In this document: positions 9,350 through 17,928 of the stretch, piece after piece
Layout of the letters: each line of letters starts with the position of its first letter
Position numbering within the stretch: position 1 is the stretch's first letter
Assembly (NCBI GenBank): GCA_011523825.1
Contig: WTFX01000009.1
Location: 600,420-664,419 of the forward strand
Direction: 5' to 3'
Length of the DNA stretch: 64,000 nt
Source of the DNA: Microthrixaceae bacterium
GTDB taxonomy: Bacteria > Actinomycetota > Acidimicrobiia > Acidimicrobiales > Poriferisodalaceae
Position numbers and translations under genes: made by a program
Notes under the pieces: generated by a model
The model's database searches: none
Seen by the model: the letters and a program-made list of their open reading frames with translations, nothing else
What the model was told of the DNA's origin: nothing

Positions 9350-11610
9350 GTCGCTGCTGGGGCGTCGGCTGCGTCGACCGTCTCGACGGGCGCCGAGCGC
9401 ACAAGCGGCAGCTCCACCGTGAACTCGGTGTACACACCGGGTTCGCTGTCCACCGAGATCTGGCCGCCGTGGCCTCGCACGATGTCATTTGACATGGCCA
9501 GACCCAGGCCCGTGCCCTCGTTGGTGGGCTTGGTGGTGAAGAACGGCTCGAAAATCCGCTGAACGACATCGGGTGGGATGCCGGTTCCGTTGTCGCGCAC
9601 CTTGATCACCGCCGACTCGTCGGTGCGCTGGGTGCTCAGCCAGATGGTCGGGAAGTAGGGCGTGTCGTCGCCGTCGCCCAAGGAGACCATCTTGCCCGGC
9701 TCGCCGCCGAGGTCCCGCCAGCGCTCGTTCGCCGCGTAGCCGGCGTTGGTGACCAAGTTGAGGAACACCCGGCCCATGTCCTGCGGGATGACCTCCAGCT
9801 CGCCCACGTCCGGGTCGAAGTCGCGCTCGATGGTCACGTTGAAATCGGCATCCTGCGCTCGTGCACTGTGGTACGAGAGCATGGCGTGCTCGTCGAGGAG
9901 CGCATTGATCTCCACCGGACGGGACTCGCCGCCCCCCCGGCCCATCATCAGCATGCTCTCCACGATGCGATTCGCCCGATCGCCGTGCCCGCGGATGCGG
10001 GTCAGGTTCTCCTTGAGGTCGCCGGTGATCTCGGCGATGTAGTCGGCCTGATCGTCTTGCGGCTCCGGGTCTGCGATCGCCTCCAGCAGTTCCTCGAGCA
10101 GCTCGTCGGACGACTCGGCGAAGTTCTTCACGAAGTTCAGCGGATTCCGGATCTCGTGGGCAACGCCAGCGGTCACCTCGCCGAGGGCCGCCAGCTTCTC
10201 GTTCGCCACGATCTGGTCCTGTGCACGGTCCAGATCGGCGAGCGTCTGGGAGAGCTGCTCGTTGCGCTCGCTGAGCTGGCCCGCGAGCTCTTCGACCAGA
10301 TTGAGCCGCTGCACCTCGAGTGCGGCCTGGCGGAACTGCTCCAGCGCATCGGCCATTTCGGCCACCTCATCCCGGCCCCCGGTCTCGACGGGCGTCTCGA
10401 GGTCACCGCCTGCCAGGGCCCGCATGCGATTCGAGAGCTGGCCGACGCGCCGCAGGATCCGCTTGCCGACGAACAGCCAGCTGATGAGCAACGCGCCGAG
10501 AACGCCGACGACGCTGATGACGACCAGCAGCAGACGCCCGGTGCTAACGGCCTGCGCCGAGGCCTCGGTGGCTGCATCCACATCGGTTTCCACGGCGCCG
10601 ACGAGCGACTCGATCTCACCGACCAGGGCCACTCCCAAGTCCTGGTTCTCGGTAAGCAGCCGGCGCTGGGATTCCTCGATCTGCAGGCGTCGCTGCGTGA
10701 CGTCGAACACGCTGCCTTCGTTGAGCCCGAGCGCAAAGAGCCGGTCGACTGCCGGTCGGAAGTCGTCGCCGGCTGCGTCGTCAAGCGTCGCGACGCTGAT
10801 CTCGATGCGGTCTCTCGCCGATTCGAAGCTCTCTCGCAACGGCTCGATCAATGCCGACTCGGATGCGCTGAATGCGCTGGCAAGCAGCGCGGCGGTCTGC
10901 GACACATCGCCGTCCAATGCGGACCAGTGGCGGTACAGCCGCACCTCTTCATCGGATCGGTGAACAGATTCCGCTACCGGTGCTGTGCGAAGCTCCCGCT
11001 GCCCGGCCACGAGGTAGAAGAGCTGGTCGTCGAGTGCTGGCACGATCTGGCGCTCGAGTTCCCGCACGGCCGCATCCACCTCGGCCCTGAGATCATCCGC
11101 TTCCAGCCCGAGCGCGAAGAACTCGGGCATCTCGGCCTCGATGGCGGCGATGTTCGAGTTGAGCTGTGCCGCATAGCCGCGCATCTCGCCGAGCCACATA
11201 GCGCCGGTGCCGCGATTCCACAGCAAGTCCAGGTCGGTCTCGAACTCCAGCCGCGCAGCCGCGATTCCCTCGACGACAGCGTCAAAATCCTCCGGCGTCG
11301 CGGACACGAGCGCCGGCCCGCCGGCCACCAGCCGGTTGCTGGACTCGGCGACGCCGAATGCAGCGCTCAGCTCTGGAATGGACCCCTCGTTGACCTCCTT
11401 CTCGGCCTCGCCGACGCGGGTGAACGAGATCCAGGCGACGAGGCTGGCTGCCAGTGTGAGCAGCAGCGGCGCGGCGATGCCCGCATACATCTGCGTCGAG
11501 ATCCGGTGATGTATCGCCGGCTTGCGGCCCTCGCGCACCCTGTTGGCCCTGGAGACGGTCTCGTCCGTCACGTCTGCAGCCTGGGTCGCCTCCGTCGCTG
11601 TGTCGGTCAT
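9346..11610 (-). CDS. Membrane sensor histidine kinase (HAMP, HisKA, HATPase)
   Basis: A 754-residue kinase. Two membrane helices (about 42-63 and 368-389) flank a roughly 300-residue extracytoplasmic helical sensor region rich in Glu. A HAMP linker, a coiled coil (QLSERNEQLSQTLADLDRAQ) and the H-box follow, with phosphoacceptor H485 in AGVAHEIRNPLNF. The ATPase domain has the N-box (NLVTNAGYAA), G1 (DNGTGIP), F (FEPFFTTK) and G2 (GTGLGLA). It is the last gene of a five-gene operon, and its ATG overlaps the stop of the binding-protein gene by 4 bp. The obvious partner is the response regulator-phosphatase two genes upstream. The signal is presumably relayed by the neighbouring lipoprotein, which is inference. 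Confidence 0.93.
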   Translation of the reverse strand: MTDTATEATQAADVTDETVSRANRVREGRKPAIHHRISTQMYAGIAAPLLLTLAASLVAWISFTRVGEAEKEVNEGSIPELSAAFGVAESSNRLVAGGPALVSATPEDFDAVVEGIAAARLEFETDLDLLWNRGTGAMWLGEMRGYAAQLNSNIAAIEAEMPEFFALGLEADDLRAEVDAAVRELERQIVPALDDQLFYLVAGQRELRTAPVAESVHRSDEEVRLYRHWSALDGDVSQTAALLASAFSASESALIEPLRESFESARDRIEISVATLDDAAGDDFRPAVDRLFALGLNEGSVFDVTQRRLQIEESQRRLLTENQDLGVALVGEIESLVGAVETDVDAATEASAQAVSTGRLLLVVISVVGVLGALLISWLFVGKRILRRVGQLSNRMRALAGGDLETPVETGGRDEVAEMADALEQFRQAALEVQRLNLVEELAGQLSERNEQLSQTLADLDRAQDQIVANEKLAALGEVTAGVAHEIRNPLNFVKNFAESSDELLEELLEAIADPEPQDDQADYIAEITGDLKENLTRIRGHGDRANRIVESMLMMGRGGGESRPVEINALLDEHAMLSYHSARAQDADFNVTIERDFDPDVGELEVIPQDMGRVFLNLVTNAGYAANERWRDLGGEPGKMVSLGDGDDTPYFPTIWLSTQRTDESAVIKVRDNGTGIPPDVVQRIFEPFFTTKPTNEGTGLGLAMSNDIVRGHGGQISVDSEPGVYTEFTVELPLVRSAPVETVDAADAPAAT

Positions 11611-12923
11611 GGGTCTGTGCTCGTCAGCGTGTCGAGAGAGCGATAGTTGCCGTCGGGATCGATCTGGGTGACGAAGACGGCATCGGAGCCTTGGTTGTCC
11701 TCGGTGACGGTCTCGCCGTCGCCGAAGTTCATCGTGAAGCCATCGATGTCAAGGTTGTCGGCCCCCAAGATGGCCTCCAGGAAGCACTGACGCGTCACTG
11801 AGTTGCCGCATTGCTCCAGCCCTGCAATCGCGAGCCTGCCCGCGATGTAACCCTCGAGCGAGACGAAGCCCGGCACGGCCCCGGGATCGACTTCGCGCAG
11901 GGCAGCCTGGTAGGAGGCCACGACGGGTGTGGACTCGTCGAACGGGAAGGGAACGACTTGGGTGACGAGCACCCCTTCGCCCTCAGCGCCGAGCTGATCA
12001 GCCAGCGCGTTGGCGCCTACGAATGACAGCGTAATGAACACCGGGTCGAACCCGGTGTTGCGCGCCCAGGAGATCAATGTGCCCACCGGCTCATATGCGC
12101 CGACCATGATGACGGCCTCAGGGTTGCCTGCCCTCAAGTCCAGCAGCGCCGACTTGATGGCCGTGGTGTTCCGGGGGTAGAAGCCGATTGCGACCGGTTC
12201 CATGTCGCGCCGCTCCAGCGCCGCCAGCGCGCCGAAGTAGCCCGCCCGGCCGAACGAGTCGTCCTGGAAGAGGACGCCAATGCGGTCGATGCCGAGGTCG
12301 GTGGTGAGCCGCTCCACCATCTCCTCGGTCTCCTGGGCGTAGGAGGCACGCAGGTTGATGATGTTGGTCCAGTCGTCGTTGCGCAGGAATCCGGCCCCGG
12401 TGAAGGGCGCCACATAGGGGACCTCAGCCGCGGCGGCAACCGGTGTCGCGGAACGGGAGGTCGGCGTGCCGACAGCGCCGATGAGGGCGAACACCTCCTG
12501 TTCCTCAATCAGCGCGCGCGTGTTGGCGATAGCCGCCTCGGGTTCGTATTTGTCGTCCAGCGACACCAGGTCGAGCTGTCGCCCGTTCACGCCGCCGGCA
12601 CGGTTGGCCTCCTCGAAGGCCGCCAGTATCCCCAGCTGCATGCCGAGGCCGAGTTCGGCTGCAGCACCGCCGAGGGCAGCCGACTGCCCGAACACGACCC
12701 GGTCGGCGTACACCCCGGTCTCGTCGCTGAGATTGTCGGGAACGGTCGGGCGCGATGGCGCTGCGATCGTGTTGTCGGGGCCGTTGCCACCGGAGCCCGA
12801 GCCGTCGCCGGGGTCGCTGCAGGCGCTGAGCAGGGCTGCGGCGGCAATGGCAAGGATTGCCGCCGGGGCGCCTGCGCGCCGTCGCGATGTCAGGCGCAGG
12901 CGCATGGGCGTGCCGTCAGGCAC
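11607..12923 (-). CDS. Branched-chain amino-acid-type ABC substrate-binding lipoprotein, orphan
   Basis: Up to 438 residues, of the type I periplasmic binding protein family (LivK-like). A basic n-region, a hydrophobic Ala/Leu/Ile stretch and the lipobox LLSAC (C35) predict a lipoprotein. Family blocks include FGQSAALGGAAAELG, AFEEANRAGGVNGR, ALIGAVGTPTSR and VLFQDDSFGRAGY. An alternative start at the second Met (12905) would remove an 8-bp overlap with the upstream kinase gene. No permease or ATPase genes lie nearby; instead it is translationally coupled to a sensor kinase. It probably acts as a ligand-sensing subunit for signalling rather than transport, which is inference. Confidence 0.88.
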   Translation of the reverse strand: MPDGTPMRLRLTSRRRAGAPAAILAIAAAALLSACSDPGDGSGSGGNGPDNTIAAPSRPTVPDNLSDETGVYADRVVFGQSAALGGAAAELGLGMQLGILAAFEEANRAGGVNGRQLDLVSLDDKYEPEAAIANTRALIEEQEVFALIGAVGTPTSRSATPVAAAAEVPYVAPFTGAGFLRNDDWTNIINLRASYAQETEEMVERLTTDLGIDRIGVLFQDDSFGRAGYFGALAALERRDMEPVAIGFYPRNTTAIKSALLDLRAGNPEAVIMVGAYEPVGTLISWARNTGFDPVFITLSFVGANALADQLGAEGEGVLVTQVVPFPFDESTPVVASYQAALREVDPGAVPGFVSLEGYIAGRLAIAGLEQCGNSVTRQCFLEAILGADNLDIDGFTMNFGDGETVTEDNQGSDAVFVTQIDPDGNYRSLDTLTSTDP

Positions 12924-13344
12924 CAGCCCGTGCGACCAGCGTCAGGTGGTTCTTGCCGTCGGCGTGCTTGTACGAGAGGTCTTCGGCCATCGTGCGCACG
13001 AGGTGCAAACCCAGGCCGCCGATCGACCGCTCCTGCAGCGGCAGATCGGTGTCGGGGGACGGTTCGTCATGCAAGGGATCGAAGGCAGCGCCGTCGTCCA
13101 CCAGTGTGATCGTGACCGAGTTCTCGCCGCTCTCCAGCGTGATCTCGATATCGCTGAGCCCGCTGGTGCGCCCGTGAGTGAGCGTGTTCAGGATGAGCTC
13201 CTCGAGGATGAGATTGGACCTGAGGACCAAGTCGGGCGCCCAATCGTCCAGCTCGGCCATCTCCTCTACGAACGCCACGATGCGCGGGAGCGCCTCGGCC
13301 GCGGCAGCACCCGGCACTGGTGTGATGTTCAACGAACGTCTCAT
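12916..13344 (-). CDS. RsbW/SpoIIAB-like anti-sigma factor serine kinase
   Basis: A 142-residue GHKL-fold ATPase. The N-box (LILEELILNTLTHG), G1-like DDGAAFDP and the GGLGLHLVR block mark the HATPase_c_2 (RsbW) family. Such kinases bind and inhibit a sigma factor and phosphorylate an STAS antagonist protein. An STAS protein and an RsbU-like phosphatase, the other two parts of a partner-switching module, are immediately upstream in the same operon. The start overlaps the stop of the response-regulator gene by 4 bp. The target sigma factor is not in the window. Confidence 0.9.
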   Translation of the reverse strand: MRRSLNITPVPGAAAAEALPRIVAFVEEMAELDDWAPDLVLRSNLILEELILNTLTHGRTSGLSDIEITLESGENSVTITLVDDGAAFDPLHDEPSPDTDLPLQERSIGGLGLHLVRTMAEDLSYKHADGKNHLTLVARAGA

Positions 13345-14513
13345 GAGGCATTCCGATGCAGTGCTAGGCAGGTGATGTCATCGGAGGCAGGGGCTTCCCC
13401 AGCGAACCCGTGTACGGCATCGAACACCGCGGTCATCGCTTCGTCGGAGCTCTTCGGCGGATTGCCCGCGAAGAGCTCGAGAAGCCGGGCGGTGCCGAAT
13501 TCCTCGTGTTCCACGTTCATAGCCTCGCTGACACCGTCGGTGTAGAGCAGCAGGGTCTCGCCGGGTTCGAGCGTGAAGGTGTGCTCCTTCAGGTTCATCT
13601 GGAAGACCTCTTCGGGCGCTACGCCCAGGGCGATGCCCCCCATGGCGGGCAACCGCTCTGCGCTTCCGTCGACGCGGACGACAACGGGCGGGTCATGACC
13701 TGCGCTCGAGTAGGTCACTTCGCCGTTGTGGGGGTCGTATACCGCCATGATCACGGTGACGAACATGAGCGTCGGATTGTCGGCTTGCAGGACCCGATTT
13801 GCCTCGATCAGCGCTTCCCGCGGCGAGCCGGTGCCGATGGCGGCACCCTTGAGCGCCGTCCGGCTCGACATCATGAACAGGGCCGCAGGGATGCCCTTGT
13901 CCGAGACATCGGCGACGGTCGCGAACATCCGGTCATTGGGAACGCCGACGTAGTCGTAGAAGTCGCCGCCTACGTTGCGCGCCGGCACCATGTTGGCGTT
14001 GATCTCGTACCTCGCCGTCATCGGGAAGTCGGTGGGCAGGATCGACTGCTGAACGTTCGTCGCGATATCGAGCTCGTTCTGCAGCGTCACCAGCTTGTCG
14101 CGCGAGGCCGTTGCCTCGCGCCACTGCCGCAGGTGCTCGACGGTGCGATCGATGGTGATCTGGAGATCGTCGAAGTCGACGGGCTTGGTGACAAAGTCGA
14201 ACGCGCCCCGGTTCATGGCTGTGCGGATGTTGCCCATGTCGCCGTAAGCGGAGATGATCACCGCCCGCAGGTCAGAATCGAGCGAGCTGAGCTGTGACAG
14301 CAGGGTCAGCCCGTCCATCTGCGGCATGTTGATGTCGGACAGCACCAAGTCGATGCTGTCGTCGGCCCGCAGCTTCTCGAGCGCTTCCAAGCCGTTTCCC
14401 GCGAACTCGAATTGGTACTTGCCGCTGCGGATCTGTCTCCGCATCCGCTGCAGGACGAGCGGTTCGAGATCGGGCTCGTCGTCGACGACGAGGATGCGCC
14501 AAGGCTGGGACAT
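13341..14513 (-). CDS. Response regulator with PP2C (SpoIIE/RsbU-type) phosphatase output
   Basis: 390 residues. An N-terminal receiver domain (about 1-125) has the acidic pair D11-D12, phosphoacceptor D60 (LSDINMPQMDG) and K110-region TKPVD. A linker helix is followed by a PP2C SpoIIE-type serine phosphatase domain from about residue 150, with VGGDFYDYV, VADVSDKGIPAALFM, YSSAGHDPP, LYTDGVSEA and SDDITCL motifs. Phosphorylation by the operon's histidine kinase would be expected to activate dephosphorylation of the STAS antagonist encoded just upstream. It is coupled by a 4-bp overlap to the RsbW-like gene. Confidence 0.95.
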   Translation of the reverse strand: MSQPWRILVVDDEPDLEPLVLQRMRRQIRSGKYQFEFAGNGLEALEKLRADDSIDLVLSDINMPQMDGLTLLSQLSSLDSDLRAVIISAYGDMGNIRTAMNRGAFDFVTKPVDFDDLQITIDRTVEHLRQWREATASRDKLVTLQNELDIATNVQQSILPTDFPMTARYEINANMVPARNVGGDFYDYVGVPNDRMFATVADVSDKGIPAALFMMSSRTALKGAAIGTGSPREALIEANRVLQADNPTLMFVTVIMAVYDPHNGEVTYSSAGHDPPVVVRVDGSAERLPAMGGIALGVAPEEVFQMNLKEHTFTLEPGETLLLYTDGVSEAMNVEHEEFGTARLLELFAGNPPKSSDEAMTAVFDAVHGFAGEAPASDDITCLALHRNAS

Positions 14514-14521
14514 GGGCGTGA

Positions 14522-14857
14522 CTACGCCAGCTGTGCCTTCGCCTCGTCGAGCGTTCCGAACACCGTGATGATCTGATTGAAACCGCTGATGCGGAACACT
14601 TCGTCGACCGAGGCTGCGAGCGAGCAGACGGCGAACGGCGTCGAACTGCCGCCCAGGTGCTGCGCGAGCAGCAACAGGACACGCAGGCCGGCGCTGCTGA
14701 TGTAGTCGATGCCGCCCATGTCGAGGATGACGCGGTTGTCATCGCCCGAGAGTGCAGCCATCAGCGACTCGTGAAATTCGGCGGAGTTCGATCCATCCAC
14801 CCGGCCCGCGGGACTGATCACGTTCGTGCCTGCGTCCCGCTCCTGTGCGAGTTCCAT
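14522..14857 (-). CDS. STAS-domain anti-sigma factor antagonist
   Basis: A 111-residue SpoIIAA/RsbV-like protein. The phosphorylation motif DYISSAGLRVLL (residues 51-62) contains the regulatory serine (S54 or S55) in the usual place, preceded by the ILDMGGI strand. It is the first gene of the five-gene signalling operon and has a good GGAGG ribosome-binding site about 9 nt before its ATG. Unphosphorylated protein would sequester the RsbW-like kinase. Two small inverted repeats lie upstream and may be regulatory. Confidence 0.92.
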   Translation of the reverse strand: MELAQERDAGTNVISPAGRVDGSNSAEFHESLMAALSGDDNRVILDMGGIDYISSAGLRVLLLLAQHLGGSSTPFAVCSLAASVDEVFRISGFNQIITVFGTLDEAKAQLA

Positions 14858-14884
14858 ATTGTGCAGCCTCCTGCGCAGCTACGG

Positions 14885-14922
14885 GATGCGGAAGTACCGC
14901 ATCATGCCAGTCCTGAGGCATG
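14885..14922. promoter_or_regulatory. Tandem inverted repeats between the signalling operon and uvrC
   Basis: GATGCGG (14885-14891) and CCGCATC (14897-14903) form a perfect 7-bp dyad around 5 bp. CATGCC (14903-14908) and GGCATG (14917-14922) form a second dyad around 8 bp. They lie 28 bp before the STAS start codon and 100 bp before uvrC. They could be operator sites or a 5'-UTR hairpin of the signalling operon. Nothing else stands out in this 164-bp gap. Confidence 0.35.
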
Positions 14923-15009
14923 CCCGATCCGACACCCCAAAGTTCAGGCCTTACGTCGGCGAAACCTACTACACGCCTTCGCGGTATCCACCTCATCGGC
15001 CCAGCCTCT

Positions 15010-15015
15010 TAACCT
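15010..15015 (+). promoter_or_regulatory. -10 box of uvrC (leaderless start)
   Basis: TAACCT is followed by six bases and then the GTG start of uvrC; there is no Shine-Dalgarno sequence. Confidence 0.5.
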
Positions 15016-15021
15016 GCGAGT

Positions 15022-16896
15022 GTGGGTCTGCGTCCTGAGGGGGGATCCGTTCCGGATACGCCGGGCAGCTACCAGTTCCTGGACGCGGACGGGCGGATCA
15101 TTTACGTGGGCAAGGCCAAGAGCCTTCGATCCCGCCTGAACAGCTACTTCGGCGATCCCGCCGGCCTGCCCCTTCGCACTGCGCAGATGGTTGCGTCGGC
15201 CGCGTCGGTCGAGTGGATCGAGGTGTCGACCGAGGTCGAGGCGCTCATGCTCGAGTACAGCCTCATTCAGCGGCACCAGCCGCGATTCAACGTCAGGCTG
15301 CGCGACGACAAGTCGTACCCGTTCCTGGCGGTGACCCTGCTCGACGAGTGGCCGCGCGCCATGGTCATGCGCGGGCGGCGCAAGCGCGGCAACCGGTACT
15401 TCGGGCCGTACGGGCACGCCTACGCCATACGCGAAACGCTCGACCTGCTGCTGCGGACGTTCCCCATCCGCACCTGCAGCGACAACAAGCTGGCCACCCA
15501 CCAGCGTCTCGGCCGTCCGTGCCTGCTGTACCACATCGAGCAGTGCGCAGGGCCGTGCGTAGGCGAGATCGGGCGCGACGAATACGACCGTCTGGTCAGG
15601 GAGCTGGTGCGCTTTCTCGAAGGCGATACCGACGCGATCGTCGACGATCTCGAGCAGCGCATGGCCGATGCGTCAACCGAACTCGAGTTCGAACTCGCGG
15701 CCCGGCTGCGAGATCGACTCGCCAGCGTCCGGCGGGCCATCGAGAAGCAGCAGCTCGCCGGGACTCGCAACGAAGACTTCGACGTGATCGGCATCAGCGA
15801 CGACGAGCTGGAAGCGGCCGTGCAGCTGTTCTTCGTGCGCAAAGGGCGGGTGATGGGCCAGCGAGGGTTCGTCGTGGACAAGGTGGAGGCACTGGACGGC
15901 CCGCAGCTCGTCTCCCGCGTGCTCTCGGGGCTGTATCACGAGGAGAACCCGCTGGGCTGGCCCAAGCTCGTGCTCGTTCCGGAGCTGCCCTCGGACGCCG
16001 CGCTGTACGAGCAATGGCTGAGCCGCCAGCGCGGCTCCCGGGTGACGCTGCGCGTCCCGCAACGGGGCGACAAGCGCGCTCTGATGGTCACGGCGCGGCA
16101 TAACGCGCGTGAGTCGCTCGCACGGCATCGGATGCGTCGCGGCAGCGACCACAACAGCCGGGCCCGGGCGCTGAACGAGCTGGCGGAGCACTTGGAACTG
16201 CCCCGGGCGCCGCTGCGCATCGAGTGCTACGACATGAGCCACCTGCAGGGAACCAACTACGTCGGCTCGATGGTGGTGCTCGAGGACGGCCTGCCGCGCC
16301 GCAGCGAGTACCGGCACTTCCGGCTTCGCAATGTCGAGGGCAACGATGACTACGCAGCGATGGACGAGGTGCTGCGTCGCCGACTGCGCAACTACCTGGC
16401 CGAGCGCGACCTGCCGGCGTCCGAGCAGGGCCGCTTCGCCTACCCACCGCAGCTGCTGGTGGTGGACGGAGGCAAGGGGCAGCTCGGCGTCGCGGCCGCG
16501 GTGCTCGACGAGCTGGGGCTCCGCGAGCAGATCCCGGTGTGCGCCCTCGCCAAGCAGTTCGAGGAGGTGTTCGTGCCGGGCCGTCCGGAGGCCGTACGCA
16601 TCCCTCGCCAGTCCGAAGCGCTGTACCTGCTGCAACGGGTGCGTGACGAGAGCCACCGCTTTGCCGTGTCGTACCACCGCAGGCTGCGCAGCAAGGCCAT
16701 GAAGCGGGGTGTGCTCGACGGCATCGCCGGGCTGGGCGACAAGCGGCGAGCGCGGCTCGTGCGCGAGCTCGGCAGCGTTGGAGCGGTGAAGTCTGCCTCG
16801 CTCGACGACTTGCGGGCGCTGAGCTGGCTGCCCGACGCCGTGGCGGAGGCGGTGTATGCCGCAACTCACCCGGAGACGGCGTTGACGGGCTCCTGA
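15022..16896 (+). CDS. uvrC: Excinuclease ABC subunit C
   Basis: A 624-residue dual-incision nuclease of nucleotide excision repair. The GIY-YIG domain (about 10-95) has the GSYQF and IIYVGKAKSLRSRL blocks and the catalytic Glu in EYSLIQRHQPRFN. A UVR motif (about 205-240) binds UvrB. The RNase-H-like 5' nuclease domain has IECYDMSHLQGTNYVGSMVV and LLVVDGGKGQLG. Two helix-hairpin-helix motifs (GIAGLGDKRRARLV and following) close the protein. The GTG is chosen because the next residues run directly into the canonical N-terminus and a TAACCT -10 box lies 6 nt upstream. Confidence 0.97.
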   Translation: MGLRPEGGSVPDTPGSYQFLDADGRIIYVGKAKSLRSRLNSYFGDPAGLPLRTAQMVASAASVEWIEVSTEVEALMLEYSLIQRHQPRFNVRLRDDKSYPFLAVTLLDEWPRAMVMRGRRKRGNRYFGPYGHAYAIRETLDLLLRTFPIRTCSDNKLATHQRLGRPCLLYHIEQCAGPCVGEIGRDEYDRLVRELVRFLEGDTDAIVDDLEQRMADASTELEFELAARLRDRLASVRRAIEKQQLAGTRNEDFDVIGISDDELEAAVQLFFVRKGRVMGQRGFVVDKVEALDGPQLVSRVLSGLYHEENPLGWPKLVLVPELPSDAALYEQWLSRQRGSRVTLRVPQRGDKRALMVTARHNARESLARHRMRRGSDHNSRARALNELAEHLELPRAPLRIECYDMSHLQGTNYVGSMVVLEDGLPRRSEYRHFRLRNVEGNDDYAAMDEVLRRRLRNYLAERDLPASEQGRFAYPPQLLVVDGGKGQLGVAAAVLDELGLREQIPVCALAKQFEEVFVPGRPEAVRIPRQSEALYLLQRVRDESHRFAVSYHRRLRSKAMKRGVLDGIAGLGDKRRARLVRELGSVGAVKSASLDDLRALSWLPDAVAEAVYAATHPETALTGS

Positions 16897-16924
16897 CGGG
16901 CTGGGCCGCCGTACCCTCGGCGGC

Positions 16925-17839
16925 ATGGCTGGGGGGCCGGAGTTCGTCATAGTGGCCGGTTTGTCCGGCGCCGGACGCTCGACAGCTGCCAACGCGCTCG
17001 AGGATCTCGGCTGGTTTGTCATCGACAACCTGCCGCCGCACCTGATCGGCGATGTGGCGGACATGGTGGCGCGCCCTGGCGCCCGCCTGCGCCGCGTGGC
17101 CCTCGTGGCGGGCACCCGGGAGTACCGGGAGGATCTGGTGACAGCGATCTCGCAGCTGCGCGAGCGCAATGCCGCCGTGCGTGTCGTGTACCTGGATGCT
17201 CCCACCGACGTGCTGGTGCGGCGGTACGACGACACCCGCAGGCGGCACCCGCTGCATACCGGCGATCAACCGGCCGTCGCCGATGCGCCCGGCCAGGCAA
17301 TGGCGGAACCCGTGGCGGAATCGGTCGTCGACGCCATCGAATTGGAGCGCGAGCTGCTGGCCGACGTGCGCGAGACAGCCGACGTCGTCATCGACACGGG
17401 CGACTTGAACGTTCACGAGCTGCGAGATCGGGTGCACGACGAATTCGGGACAACCGGCGACGAACATCAGATGCGCACCGCCGTCATGTCGTTCGGGTAC
17501 AAGCACGGCGTGCCGCGCGAGGCCGACCTGGTGTTCGACTGCCGCTTCCTCCCCAACCCGCATTGGGTGCCTGAACTGCGGCCGTTCACCGGCTTGCACC
17601 CTGGAGTGAGCGAGTGGGTGCTGGGACAACCGGCGACCATGATGTTCCTCGAGCACTTGACACCGATGCTCGAATCGCTGCTGCCGTCGTACCGGACCGA
17701 GGGCAAGGCGTACCTGACGATTGCGCTGGGCTGCACCGGCGGGCGCCACCGCAGCGTGGCCATCGCAGAGGAAGTGACACGGCTGCTCGCCGAGGCGGGC
17801 CACGATCTGCACTGCCGACACCGCGACATCGCCCGCTGA
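16925..17839 (+). CDS. rapZ: RapZ/YvcJ-family nucleotide-binding protein
   Basis: 304 residues. Walker A is GLSGAGRS (12-19), with Arg in place of Lys as is common in actinobacterial members. FVIDNLPP follows, and the C-terminal half has the conserved SFGYKHGVPREADLVFDCRFLPNPHW and GCTGGRHRSV blocks. In E. coli RapZ is an RNA-binding adaptor for GlmZ; in actinobacteria the role is less clear. In most Gram-positives yvcK (gluconeogenesis factor) and whiA follow, but here gap begins 89 bp after this stop, so both are missing from this locus. A TACCCT box 7 nt before the ATG suggests a leaderless start. Confidence 0.93.
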   Translation: MAGGPEFVIVAGLSGAGRSTAANALEDLGWFVIDNLPPHLIGDVADMVARPGARLRRVALVAGTREYREDLVTAISQLRERNAAVRVVYLDAPTDVLVRRYDDTRRRHPLHTGDQPAVADAPGQAMAEPVAESVVDAIELERELLADVRETADVVIDTGDLNVHELRDRVHDEFGTTGDEHQMRTAVMSFGYKHGVPREADLVFDCRFLPNPHWVPELRPFTGLHPGVSEWVLGQPATMMFLEHLTPMLESLLPSYRTEGKAYLTIALGCTGGRHRSVAIAEEVTRLLAEAGHDLHCRHRDIAR

Positions 17840-17928
17840 GACCCATTTGGCCGCTAGACAGCTAGCGACGGAACGGGCCGGGGCGCAGGCAGCCCGGCAG
17901 GCCCGCAGAGCGAAGAGGACAGCAGCAG

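Noticed and set aside
9868..11646. Long forward open frame opposite the histidine kinase (592 codons)
   Set aside because: It is antisense to a kinase with all catalytic motifs; composition is shadow-like (His/Arg/Gly-rich) with no recognisable domain.
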